In this document: positions 26,177-35,634 of the stretch, piece after piece
How positions within the stretch are numbered: position 1 is the stretch's first letter
Layout of the letters: each line of letters starts with the position of its first letter
Assembly (NCBI RefSeq): GCF_000525855.1
Contig: NZ_AODE01000020.1
Span: 1-55,593, forward strand
DNA: 55,593 nucleotides
Reading direction: 5' to 3'
Source: Listeria cornellensis FSL F6-0969
GTDB lineage: Bacteria > Bacillota > Bacilli > Lactobacillales > Listeriaceae
Program-made: the position numbers and the translations under genes
Notes under the pieces: generated by a model
Told to the model about the DNA's origin: nothing
What the model saw: the letters and a program-made list of their open reading frames with translations, nothing else
Databases searched by the model: none

Positions 26177-27497
26177 ATGCTTCTGGGGTTTCTTTATGTT
26201 TTTCTTTTTTGAAAACTTCGATGTAGGAAATGTGATGTGGCTCGGCTTCTTTTACGCGGAAAATGTAGCCGTTGTTTTCAATCTCATCACCAATTTCGAC
26301 TTCATAGTTATGTGTTAGGAACCAGCCGCCGATTGTATCGACTTCTTCTTCTTCGATATCTGTGCCAAGCATGTTGTTAACTTGATCAATCAGAACTTTC
26401 GCGTCAATGATGAAGTGCCCGTCCTTAATTTTACGGATTTCTGGGATTTCGTCAGCATCGAATTCGTCGCGAATGTCACCAACGATTTCTTCGACGATAT
26501 CCTCGACCGTTACAAGTCCTGATGTTCCGCCGTATTCGTCAAGCAGAATCGCAATATGAGAGCGTTCGCGCTGCATCCGGATAAGTAATTCTTTAATTGG
26601 AATCGTTTCGATAACACGGATGATTGGTTTTACGTAAGGATCGGTGCTAAACGATGGATCAGAGCCATTTTCGACGTATGCAGAAAGGATTTCTTTCAGG
26701 TTCAGCACGCCGATAATGTGATCTTTGTCGCCTTCAATGACTGGATAACGAGTGTAGCGTTCGTATTTCATGATATCGGATAGATCGGCAATCGTGCCAC
26801 CTGTATCCACGGTAACGATTTCTGTACGTGGAATCATGACTTCTTTTGCCATTCGTTCGTCAAAATCAAAAATCTTATTTACGTAGCTAAATTCGGATTG
26901 GTTAATTTCACCGCTCTTGTAACTTTCACCGACGATAATGCGCAATTCTTCTTCTGTATGGGCAATTTCGTGATCGTTCGCTGTTTCTAAGCCGAATAGT
27001 TTCGCGATGACAACCGCGGACTCGTTTAAAAGCCAGATGAACGGGAACATCACTTTGTAGAAAATGTGCAATGGGCGTGCGACAGCAAGCGCGACAGCCT
27101 CAGTTTTGTCGATAGCTAACGTTTTTGGCACAAGCTCACCAACAACAACGTGCAAGAACGTGATGAGGACGAACGCGATGGTAAAGGAGAGAACGGATGT
27201 AACGGAGCTCGGCAATTCAAACATCACAAAAAGTGGATGAAGAGCTGCTTCGACAGTCGATTCTCCTAGCCAACCAAGTCCAAGGGAGCTGATGGTGATA
27301 CCCAACTGACAGGCGGAGAGGTATGCGTTCATGTGCGCGTAGATATGTTTTGCTAACGTCGCGCGTTTGTTACCTTCTGAAATTAGTTGGTCCAAACGAC
27401 TTGGACGCATTTTTACGATGGCGAACTCGGTCGCAACGAAAAATGCGGAAATTGCAATTAGTAAAACGATAATTAAAAATTTAGTGGTTAGTATCAA
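26175..27497 (-). CDS. Hemolysin C/CorC-family membrane protein (DUF21-CBS-CorC)
   Basis: CNNM-type membrane protein implicated in magnesium or other divalent-cation transport; not a true hemolysin. The 440 residues comprise an N-terminal DUF21 domain with about four membrane segments (1-180), a CBS pair (about 205-330, with PRTEIVTVDTGGTI and HIIGVLNLKEIL) and a C-terminal CorC_HlyC domain (about 345-430, with EVDTIGGWFLTHNYEVEIGDEI). The start codon is TTG with AGGGGTGG seven bases upstream. The 290-bp leader upstream has no recognised riboswitch. Confidence 0.9.
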   Translation of the reverse strand: MILTTKFLIIVLLIAISAFFVATEFAIVKMRPSRLDQLISEGNKRATLAKHIYAHMNAYLSACQLGITISSLGLGWLGESTVEAALHPLFVMFELPSSVTSVLSFTIAFVLITFLHVVVGELVPKTLAIDKTEAVALAVARPLHIFYKVMFPFIWLLNESAVVIAKLFGLETANDHEIAHTEEELRIIVGESYKSGEINQSEFSYVNKIFDFDERMAKEVMIPRTEIVTVDTGGTIADLSDIMKYERYTRYPVIEGDKDHIIGVLNLKEILSAYVENGSDPSFSTDPYVKPIIRVIETIPIKELLIRMQRERSHIAILLDEYGGTSGLVTVEDIVEEIVGDIRDEFDADEIPEIRKIKDGHFIIDAKVLIDQVNNMLGTDIEEEEVDTIGGWFLTHNYEVEIGDEIENNGYIFRVKEAEPHHISYIEVFKKEKHKETPEA

Positions 27498-27790
27498 TGA
27501 ATGGCCACCCCTGATAAAGCACCAGAAATGGCGAACACCTCCTATGGGTTCTAAAGTTTTTTATGCTGTGTTTGTGTTTGTTCCAGAAGGTTTATCCATT
27601 CGGTGAGGAAACACGAGACAGCAACGATTTATATTTTTTGGTTCTTTTTATATGGTTTCTTAGTTTGTCTGCCCCACTGTGTTTTTCCCTCCCAACAATT
27701 TACGTAGAATACACTTATTCTAAATTATAAGTCAAATGCTTCAATAAGACAAGCGAACAAGAAAATGTATTTAGTCTAAATTTTTACATT
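27498..27790. other. Intergenic leader region, about 290 bp
   Basis: Upstream of the CorC-like gene (-) and downstream of the CDF gene start is elsewhere; a -35-like TTGACT is visible on the minus strand near 27735. I found no Mg or Mn riboswitch consensus, although the genes on both sides concern metals. Confidence 0.4.
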
Positions 27791-28675
27791 TTACTCGGTT
27801 GTTTGTGTATCGAAATAGGGCTCGATGTGGACAAGTGTATAAGCGTTTGGATAAGTTTCACGAATGGCTGTTTCGATTTGTTCTGTGATGGCATGGCTTT
27901 CGGCGACACTAAGGTCGGCTTTCACGGAAATGGTGGCGTCAATCCAGATACGGTTGCCGTTCATGCGGGCTTTGATATCTAAAATTTCGTGGACTTGCGG
28001 GACGCCTGCGATAATGGTATGAATATCCTCGATTTTGCCAATATCAAAGCCATCAGTGAGCGTGTGTGCTGCATCGTAAAATATTTTCCACGCAGTGTAG
28101 AGGATGAGAACACCAACAAGGAATGCGGTGACGTTATCGAGCCATGAAATGCCGATAATCGCACCAGTAATCCCGATGAAGGTTCCAAAACTGACGTAAG
28201 CATCAGAGCGATTATCGTAGGCGGCGGCTTTAACGGCCAAACTGTCGACTTTGTTTGCGAGATTATTGTTGATTAAGTAGACGATATACATGACAATGCC
28301 TGAAAATAGGGCGACGATAGCAGTAAGCGCGGAAGGTGTCGCGAATTCTTGGTGAATAAATGCCAGAAATGCTTGCCAAATAACTTGGAGGCCCACGAGA
28401 AACATGATAAAGGAGGCTAGTAAGGAGCTGATGGTTTCCGTGCGCCGGTGTCCATAAAGATGATCTTTGTCTGGCGGGATGCGTGAGATTTTAAGCCCAA
28501 CAAGTAAGGCGACAGAGGCGATAATATCGGTCGTGTTATTTAAACCATCAGCTTGCAGTGCGTCGGAATGCCCAACGGAACCAACGACGATTTTTAGAGT
28601 AGCTAGGAAAATGTAAACAATGATACTGAGCCATGCGCCTCGTTCGCCTCTTTTTAGGTCTTCGTAATTTTCCAT
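27791..28675 (-). CDS. Cation diffusion facilitator (CDF) efflux protein
   Basis: Proton-coupled exporter of divalent metals (Zn, Mn, Fe or Co). The 294-residue protein has six membrane helices and a C-terminal cytosolic domain. Metal-site motifs are SDALQADGLNNTTD (helix II, Asp pair) and AAYDNRSDAYVSFGT (helix V, DxxxD), with HLYGHRRTETI between. The C-terminal domain contains VHEILDIKARMNGNRIWID and VHIEPYFD. GAGGTGAAG precedes the ATG. It matches lmo2231 in order; the metal is not readable from sequence. Monocistronic. Confidence 0.92.
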   Translation of the reverse strand: MENYEDLKRGERGAWLSIIVYIFLATLKIVVGSVGHSDALQADGLNNTTDIIASVALLVGLKISRIPPDKDHLYGHRRTETISSLLASFIMFLVGLQVIWQAFLAFIHQEFATPSALTAIVALFSGIVMYIVYLINNNLANKVDSLAVKAAAYDNRSDAYVSFGTFIGITGAIIGISWLDNVTAFLVGVLILYTAWKIFYDAAHTLTDGFDIGKIEDIHTIIAGVPQVHEILDIKARMNGNRIWIDATISVKADLSVAESHAITEQIETAIRETYPNAYTLVHIEPYFDTQTTE

Positions 28676-28711
28676 CTGACTTCACCTCGTTTCCTCATTA
28701 ATATATTAGAT

Positions 28712-28757
28712 AATAAAAATCCCGCTAGCAAGGCGTATCGAAATACGATGGGCTAGA
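28712..28757 (-). terminator. Terminator hairpin of the ArsC-like gene
   Basis: CTAGC/GCTAG and CGTAT/ATACG pair in one stem; on the minus strand GGGATTTTTATT follows. Confidence 0.6.
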
Positions 28758-28770
28758 GAGATTAGAAATT

Positions 28771-29190
28771 TTATAAGAGTGCTTTTTCTAAACCTTTAAC
28801 GGAGGTGGCAATGTTGTCGCAAACTTCTTGGTAATACGCCCATTTTACAGGTGCCTCTGAGCTTTGTTCAGGATCCTTGATGTCCCAATAGACGATTTTG
28901 TCGCTTAGCTCGGCTGGAAATCCAGGGGCGAGTTCGGAGGTGGAATCGTAAATTGTGACGATTAAATCAGCCTCGTTTAATAATTTTTGACTAGGAGTTA
29001 CGGGCATTGTTGCTGGTGGTTCCATGGCGTATTCCAAAAGGGCATCGGCGACAAAAGGTGATGTCTGTGTGTGACACCAAGAGCCGCTAATAAATTGAGC
29101 GTTACTGATGGCGAGTTTTGAGGCCCAAGCTTCCGCCATGGAACTGCGAATGTGTCTTTGTGATAAGAAATAAATGAGTTTTTTCTTCAT
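28771..29190 (-). CDS. Low-molecular-weight phosphatase/arsenate reductase-like protein lacking the catalytic Cys
   Basis: Fold-level member of the LMW protein tyrosine phosphatase/ArsC family (139 residues), placed like lmo2230. The C-terminal YWDIKDPEQ matches the DP loop that supplies the general acid, and ADLIVTIYDST matches the central strand. The P-loop, normally C-x5-R-S, reads LSQRHIRSSMAEAW: the nucleophilic Cys is replaced or lost and the loop is one residue short. No frame break explains this. It may be an inactive or repurposed homologue. ATG 29190 follows AAAGGA; an in-frame upstream start adds 20 unlikely residues. Confidence 0.75.
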   Translation of the reverse strand: MKKKLIYFLSQRHIRSSMAEAWASKLAISNAQFISGSWCHTQTSPFVADALLEYAMEPPATMPVTPSQKLLNEADLIVTIYDSTSELAPGFPAELSDKIVYWDIKDPEQSSEAPVKWAYYQEVCDNIATSVKGLEKALL

Positions 29191-29547
29191 GCTCCAAATC
29201 CTTTCTTGCTCTTTAGACTGAAAAAATGAGAGTTTTGCGTTATTTTTCAACTAGGTCTAAAAGGAAGCAGGTAGTAACGCCTGTGTGAAGAACAGCGGTG
29301 ATTTATAGATTCATTCATTTGGCCTTTCCCGTTAACACTAGGTAAATACCCCATCTGAATAGACAAAAACCTGATTTCAAAAATAAAATTAAAAAAGCGT
29401 AAATATTGTTACGAAATTGTGTATTATTACAAAGCTATTACAAAAATCGGTCTAAAGTTGGTGGCGCAAATCGGGCTTTTGCCGTAAAATGGGTGTATAC
29501 AGCTGAGTTTAACTTACCAAACTAATGTAGAAAGCTAGGAGATATGC
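29191..29547. other. Divergent intergenic region, about 357 bp
   Basis: Carries promoters for the ArsC-like gene (-) and the penicillin-binding protein (+). I see no repeat, riboswitch or small gene. AGGAG (six bases before the GTG at 29548) sets the PBP start. Confidence 0.5.
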
Positions 29548-31689
29548 GTGAATAATGAGAACAAATCTATCTTGACCTATTTAAAAAGCTTCTTTCTCTT
29601 TCTAAAGAAGTGGTTGGGGATCGGTTGGAGTAAATTCCGCCGTTTTTGGAAGAATAAGCATATCGGAAAATTTTTTAACACTTATCGGCTTGACGTGTGT
29701 ACTGATTTTTATCGTATCACTGGTCATTGTAGCCAAAACAGCCGATATCGATGCTTTAAAAAAGGGACTTGAAACGACGACAGTGATTTATGATAAGGAT
29801 AATGACAAGGCGGGCGAACTTTCCGCGTCGGATGCTACATTTGTGAGTATTAAAGATATTTCTCCGAATCTGCAAAATGCTGTTATCTCAATTGAAGATA
29901 AACGTTTTTATGAACATGGTGGTTTTGATATGAAGGGGATTTTCCGATCTATTTGGGGACTTGCCTCGACAGGAAGCATCACGGGTGGTGGTAGTACAAT
30001 CACGCAACAGGTAGCAAAAAATGCGCTTTTGACGCAGGATCAGACTTTTACGCGGAAAGCGAAAGAGTTATTTATGGCGCGTGAAATTGAGAAGACGTAC
30101 ACGAAGGATGAAATTTTAGAGATGTATTTGAATACGTCCTACTTTGGGAATAATGAGTGGGGTGTGGAGAACGCGGCGAAGAAATATTTCGGAACGAGTG
30201 CTTCTGACTTAACGATTCCGCAAGCTGCGACAATTGCTGGTCTTTTGCAAGCTCCATCTGCTTATGATCCTTATACGCACGCGGATAGAGCAGTAAATAG
30301 ACGTAATATCGTGCTTGGTTCAATGTACACAAACGGTAAGATTACGAAGGAGCAAATGAAGGAATACCAGGCGACGAAGCTTGTATTGACGGATAAATCG
30401 AATGACCCGGATAACTATCACTATCCTTGGTATACCGACGCTGTCATCAATGAAGCTTTGAAAGAAACGGATCTGACGCAAGATGATATTATGAAGCAAG
30501 GTTACCAAATTTACACCGAGCTCGATCAGAATTATCAAGCAGCATTGGAGAGTACGTTCGAAAATGATAGTTTGTTCCCGTCAAATGCAGCAGATGGTAC
30601 GCTTGTACAAGGTGGTGCGGTGTTGATGGATCCTGCGAGTGGTGGAGTACGTGCGCTTGTCGGTGGCCGTGGAAAACATGTTTTCCGTGGATTTAACCGT
30701 GCGACGCAGATGAAAGCCCAACCAGGTTCGACAATGAAACCACTTGCGACCTATGTTCCAGCGCTTGAAGAGGGTTGGAAAGTAGACGACATGTTGCAGG
30801 ATAAAAAAAACAACGTACGGCAAATATACACCGACGAATGTTGGTGGAATATATCGCGATGAAGTACCAATGTACACAGCCGTAGCGAAGTCCATCAATG
30901 CACCGGCAGTCTGGTTACTTGATCAGATTGGATTGCAAAAAGGTGTCGATTCCGTGAAGCGTTTCGGAATTCAATTAACGAAGGAAGATGAATACCTTGG
31001 TCTGACACTTGGTGGCCTGAACAAAGGTGTATCACCGGTTGAATTAGCAACAGCTTATGCGACATTTGCGAATGGCGGTGCGAAACCAGAATCGCATATC
31101 ATCCGCAAAATTGTCGATCCAACTGGAAAAGTAGTATATGAGAACGAGGAATCTAAGAAGCAAATAATTTCCAAGAAAGTTTCAACAGACATGACTTCCA
31201 TGCTAATCGATGTCATTAATAATGGTGGAACGGGTGAAAATGCTGGTGTTTCTGGTTATGAAATGGCCGGAAAAACTGGTTCAACACAAGTACCATTTAC
31301 AACGGATGGCACGAAGGATCAGTGGTTTGTAGGTTATACACCAGAATTGGTCGGTTCGGTTTGGATTGGTTTTGATAAAACAGACGAAGCGCATTATTTG
31401 AAAACGAAGAGTTCTGACGGTGTGGCTTCACTTGCGCATTACGTGATGAAGAGCGGGTTGAAATATCAAAAACCGGTTGACTTTGGGACGAAGAGCGCGT
31501 CTGCTAAGACTGAAGAGAAGAATCAGGAAAATGCTGTAACGGAACAAGCTGGCGATTTCTGGGGTTCGATTAAGGACTCTGCGAAAGGCGCGGGCGAAAC
31601 CATCAAAAAAAGGCGCTGATAAAGCGAAAGAAATTGGTGGACAGATTACGGATGGGTTTAATAATATACTCGATTCGTTTGGAAATTAG
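29548..31689 (+). CDS. Class A penicillin-binding protein (three frameshifts)
   Basis: Bifunctional peptidoglycan synthase, similar to lmo2229/PBP1F. Corrected length is about 712 residues: cytoplasmic basic N-terminus, one membrane anchor (about 46-68), a GT51 glycosyltransferase domain (EDKRFYEHGGFD, GGGSTITQQVAKN, RKAKELFMAREIEKTY) and a transpeptidase domain with Ser-x-x-Lys in QPGSTMKPLATY, SxN in AKSINAPAVW and KTG in GKTGSTQVPF. The frame breaks at a T run (29671-29676) and two A runs (30813-30820, 31605-31611), each with one base too many. GTG start with AGGAG six bases upstream; corrected stop TAG 31687-31689. A structured repeat and a terminator follow. Confidence 0.92.
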
Positions 31690-31692
31690 TTG

Positions 31693-31819
31693 CTCAGAGG
31701 GCCGACAAACGCTCATCTCCGTCGTTAAAAGCTGTGTTCCGATGCCTTATGTACAAATCGTACATTCCGCTTCGGTACTCGCTTTTGCCTAGAATCTGAG
31801 CATTTGTTGGCCCCCTGAG
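31693..31819. repeat. 127-bp palindromic structured element, copy B
   Basis: Related to 12251-12371. The ends pair over 23 bases with three imperfect positions (CTCAGAGGGCC... with ...GGCCCCCTGAG). Inside, AAAAGC pairs with GCTTTT, CCGATGC (31739-31745) with GCTTCGG (31769-31775), and TGTAC (31750-31754) with GTACA (31760-31764). Most differences from copy A are compensatory. It starts 3 bp after the PBP stop. Confidence 0.8.
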
Positions 31820-31864
31820 GTTCGGCGATGCAGGCAGGATTTTAAAGAAATAACTATAGATTTT

Positions 31865-31900
31865 GACTCAAAGCGTGGATTGTTGCTTTGGGTCTTTTTT
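31865..31900 (+). terminator. Terminator downstream of the PBP gene
   Basis: GACTCAAAGC pairs with GCTTTGGGTC, then six T. Lies beyond the palindromic element. Confidence 0.8.
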
Positions 31901-31962
31901 GTTGGTAGGATGGATATAGGAAAGTACGGCGAAAGTACATAGTTTGGGAAGGGGATTTTTTG

Positions 31963-33320
31963 ATGGTAAGAATGGAGCGGGATACGATTGGTGAGATTGC
32001 GGTTGCTGAGGATAAGTTTTGGGGCGCGCAAACGGAGCGGAGTCGTCTGAATTTTAAGATTGGTGAGGAGAAAATGCCGGATGAGGTTGTGAAGGCTTTT
32101 GCGCGGTTGAAGAGGGCGGCAGCTTGGAGTAACGCGGATCTTGGAAAGCTGCGTGTGGAGAAGGCGCAGGCGATTGCGACGGTGTGTGATAGAATTGTAG
32201 CTGGGGATTTGGATGCGCATTTTCCATTGGTGGTTTGGCAGACGGGGAGTGGGACGCAGTCGAATATGAATGTGAATGAGGTCGTGGCACATGTTGCGGG
32301 GATTCGGTGCATCCGAATGATGATGTGAATATGTCACAGAGCTCGAATGATACATTTCCAACGGCGATGCATATTGCGGCTTATACGGCGGTTGTGGAGC
32401 AGTTGATACCGGAGCTTGGAGCGATGCGGCGAGTGTTGACGGAGAAAAAGGAGAAATATTGGCGGATGGTCAAAATTGGACGGACGCATTTGCAGGACGC
32501 AACGCCACTGACGCTGGGCCAGGAGATAAGTGGTTGGGAGAGCATGATGGCGCATGCGAAAACGTTTATTTCGCAGAGTAGTGATCATTTGTTGGAGCTC
32601 GCGATTGGTGGCACAGCGGTCGGTACTGGGCTGAATGCGACGGCGGATTTTGGTGATCGGGTTGCGAAACATTTGGAGGCTGATACGGGATATCCGTTCC
32701 GCTCGGCGTCGAATAAATTTTACGCGTTGACGAGTCATAGTGAGCTTAGTTTTGTGCATGGCGCTGTGCGTGCGCTGGCTGCTGACTTGATGAAGATTGC
32801 AAACGATGTGCGGTTTTTGGCGAGTGGGCCTCGTAGTGGGATTGGTGAATTGACGATTCCTGCGAATGAGCCGGGTAGTTCCATTATGCCTGGAAAAGTG
32901 AATCCAACGCAGTGTGAGGCATTGACGATGGTTGCGGCGCAAGTGATGGGCAATGATACGACGATTAATGTGGCGGCGAGTCAAGGGAATTTTGAGTTGA
33001 ATGTGTATAAGCCTGTCATTATTTATAATTTCTTACAGTCGGTGCGCTTGCTCGCTGACGGGATGCGATCGTTTCGAGTGCATTGCTTGGAGGGCTTGGA
33101 GGCGAACGAAGCAGTGATGCAGGAATTGGTGGATCGGTCGTTGATGCTTGTGACGGCGCTAAATCCGCATATTGGTTATGAAAAAGCGGCGAAAATTGCG
33201 AAGACGGCGTTTGCGGAGGATTTGTCGCTAAAAGAGGCGGCGATTCGCTCTGGTTTTGTGACAGCAGAGCAGTTTGATACGTGGATTGATCCGCTTAAAA
33301 TGACGAACTTAGAGGGGTAA
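31963..33320 (+). CDS. fumC: Class II fumarate hydratase (frameshifted)
   Basis: Interconverts fumarate and malate. Corrected length is about 452 residues. Motifs: [12 protein letters not shown] at the N-terminus, [44 protein letters not shown] and the family signature [15 protein letters not shown] (catalytic serine loop). The frame breaks at 32306-32307, where one more G gives GIRVHPNDDV. The loop just before this (after NEVVAHVAG) is about ten residues shorter than in other FumC proteins I know. ATG 31963 follows AAGGGG; an ATG 9 bases on is also possible. Monocistronic. Confidence 0.92.
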
Positions 33321-33417
33321 TCATACTTTAGGCTGAACTTTTGGGGAAACTATTGTGTCGCTGGCTAAAATGCCGTAAGATGATAGCACTACATGGAAAT
33401 TAGAGGGTGATGCTATT

Positions 33418-34552
33418 TTGAGTGACTGGATGACGATTTTATTTATGGTGATTGTTGGGGCATTTATCGGTGCTGCGACGAACTTTATTGCGATTCGGAT
33501 GCTTTTTAGGCCGTTCGAGGCAAAATATATTGGTAAATGGCGAATTCCTTTTACGCCGGGGGTGATTCCGAAGCGACGCGAGGAATTGGCTGTGAAAATT
33601 GGTGAAGTTGTCGCGGAACATTTGCTGACGAATGAGGCGGTGCAGGCGAAGCTTTCGGAGGAAGAATTGCGTGCGGAGTTGATTGTGACGGCAAACTCGC
33701 TGGTTCGTGAAAAGTTGGTGATTACGACGACACCGAGGGAACTGTTGGTACAGTGGGACATGACGACTATTGGAGACAAGGCGCATGATAAAATCGCTAC
33801 GGTTTTAAAAGGGCAACTGGATCAGTTTTTCGTGAAGCGTAATGAGCTGGCGGTGAAAAATGTGTTACCGGACGTGGTGCACGAAGAGTTGGCTCGGAAA
33901 ATTCCGGCGATTTCGGCGCAAACATTGGCGAAAATCGGGTTGTTTACGGCGAGTGATGCTGGGAAACTCCAGATGAAGGCGATGATTGAGCGAATTTTGG
34001 CGGAACGTGGGAAAGTTGGCGGAATGGTCGGACTTTTCTTGAATAACGATACGTTCGTGACCAGGATGCAAAAAGAGGTCGTGAAATTTATTGGTAAGCC
34101 GGAGACGGAGGCAGTTTTGGAGGCATTGATTGTATCGGAATGGCAGCAGTTTTCGGAGCGTGCTTTGGTGGACGTGATGCCGGTAGAGAAGCAGGAGCAG
34201 TTTTCCGAGCAGTTGATTGCGGAGATTATGCGAACGGTGCAGTTGGAGAAGTGGATGGATACGCCAGTTCAGGATTGGATTCGTCCTTATGAGCAGGATA
34301 TATTGGATAAAGTCGTGCCATTTTTGGGGGGATGCGGTGTTGCAGTTTGCGAGTGAGCATAGCGCAGAGGTAATGGAGCGTCTGGAAATTGGGAAGATGG
34401 TGCAGCATCAGATTGAAGCTTTTTCATTGCGAGAAATGGAACAGATTGTGCTTGATATTTCTGGAAAAGAGCTGAAAATGATTACGTATTTAGGCGGTTT
34501 TCTAGGAGGATTTATCGGTATACTTCAGGGGATTATTGCGATTTGGTTTTAA
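33418..34552 (+). CDS. yheB: DUF445 family membrane protein, YheB-like (frameshifted)
   Basis: Membrane-associated protein of unknown function with a hydrophobic segment at each end (residues 5-25 and about 352-375) and a long helical middle. MLFRPFEAKYIGKWRIPFTPGVIPKRREELA is the diagnostic DUF445 start (quoted in parts: FRPFEAKY, PFTPGVIPKRR). The frame breaks at a G run 34326-34331 (six G, five restore), joining VVPFLGDAVLQFASEH and ending FLGGFIGILQGIIAIWF. About 377 residues. Start is TTG after AGAGGGTGA. Followed by the yheA gene, the usual partner. Confidence 0.88.
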
Positions 34553-34624
34553 CTTTTGCCCTTGTCCTCGAAATTTGATATAGTGGGGAAGGAAGAAAAT
34601 TTCGTATATATGGAGGAACATAAA

Positions 34625-34978
34625 ATGACTATCAATATTTATGACATTGCGAACGAATTAGAACGTGGTATTCGTGAAACAGAACAATTTACGAACTTGA
34701 AACAAGCGTATGCGGATGTGAATGCTGACGCTGAGGCGAAAGTGAAATTCGACCGTTTCCGCGAAGTACAAGTAACGATTCAAGAGAAACAAATGAGTGG
34801 TCAAGAAATCGATGATGAAACGATTGACTTAGCGCAAGAAGTTGCAGAAGAAGTGCAAAGCAACGCGGCTATCACGAACTTGATGGAAAAAGAGCAAGCG
34901 ATGAGCTTGATTATCAATGACTTAAACCGCATCATCATGACTCCGTTACAAGAATTATATGATGTAAAAGAAAAATAA
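34625..34978 (+). CDS. yheA: YlbF/YheA family regulator-like protein (DUF964)
   Basis: Small helical cytosolic protein (117 residues) of the YlbF/YmcA/YheA family. [22 protein letters not shown] followed in separate segments by FDRFREVQ and [25 protein letters not shown] is characteristic. YmcA and YlbF modulate RNA processing with RNase Y in Bacillus; YheA's own role is unclear. The ATG at 34625 follows TGGAGG; longer in-frame starts upstream are poor. Lies 72 bp after yheB and has its own terminator. Confidence 0.9.
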   Translation: MTINIYDIANELERGIRETEQFTNLKQAYADVNADAEAKVKFDRFREVQVTIQEKQMSGQEIDDETIDLAQEVAEEVQSNAAITNLMEKEQAMSLIINDLNRIIMTPLQELYDVKEK

Positions 34979-34986
34979 GGATGAGG

Positions 34987-35039
34987 GAAACGCCGTACAA
35001 AAGCTACGAATGAGTGGCTTTGGTACGGCGTTTCTTTTT
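34987..35039. terminator. Bidirectional terminator
   Basis: GAAACGCCGTAC pairs with GTACGGCGTTTC, extended by AAAAGC/GGCTTT inside, between convergent genes. Confidence 0.85.
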
Positions 35040-35472
35040 ATTTCTGCAGGATTTCAGCGGCTTTTAGGGCAGCTGGAGTCGCATTTTTGTCTGTTAGTAA
35101 ATCCATTGGAACCCATTGATAAGTGCGTGTTTTCGTAGGTTCGGATTGGAAGATGAGCGGAACGGCTTTCTCCGCTGAAAAATCAACGCTCATATAGAAA
35201 AGAGCCGTGATGTGTTGCAAAATTCGTTTATCAAGAAAAGGATAGCCAACAAGGAAATCGTAGACGCCAAGATTGGCAGTAATATCGGGCTTTCCGCCAA
35301 TTTCCGCTATATTTCGTTTAAGGCAATCCATCAGTGTTTCGTCGTCGTTTAGTTTGCCCCCAGGTAGATCCCATTTCTGCTTATAGGGATCGTTTTCGCG
35401 TTGTATCATGAGTAGTTTGCCGTTATCTTCTGCGACGCCATATACGCCCAAACTTCGGTGCCAGTTGCTCAT
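35038..35472 (-). CDS. NUDIX hydrolase with an atypical Nudix box
   Basis: Predicted pyrophosphohydrolase of 144 residues. The N-terminus (LGVYGVAEDNGKLLMIQRE) and KWDLPGGKL are typical, but the Nudix helix reads GGKLNDDETLMDCLKRNIAEIGG: against G-x5-E-x7-R-E-U-x-E-E-x-G, the R is kept, the first Glu is Asn and the last Glu is Ile. Only one of the three metal-binding glutamates of the REUxEE core remains. Activity may be altered or lost. I use the ATG at 35472, which follows AGGAGG, not the longer frame from 35574. Confidence 0.85.
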   Translation of the reverse strand: MSNWHRSLGVYGVAEDNGKLLMIQRENDPYKQKWDLPGGKLNDDETLMDCLKRNIAEIGGKPDITANLGVYDFLVGYPFLDKRILQHITALFYMSVDFSAEKAVPLIFQSEPTKTRTYQWVPMDLLTDKNATPAALKAAEILQK

Positions 35473-35573
35473 TGTTCTTACCTCCTGTGATGTTGTTACG
35501 TTTAGGATAGCATGTTTTCTTTCTAAATGGGAGCCTTTTGGGAAAAAATTATCAAACTTTGGGAGGGAATTCA

Positions 35574-35602
35574 TTGTGTGATAAGGGTTTTCAGGTTATA
35601 AT
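35574..35602 (+). promoter_or_regulatory. Promoter of the yhaO-yhaN-yhaM operon
   Basis: TTGTGT (35574-35579), a 17-base spacer and TATAAT (35597-35602), about 30 bp before the yhaO start. Confidence 0.65.
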
Positions 35603-35634
35603 AGAACGTATATTCGTAATTTAGGAGGGCTACA

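Noticed and set aside
27498-27790. Metal riboswitch (M-box or yybP-ykoY) before the CorC-like gene
   Set aside because: No matching conserved segments on the minus strand; the leader is simply long.
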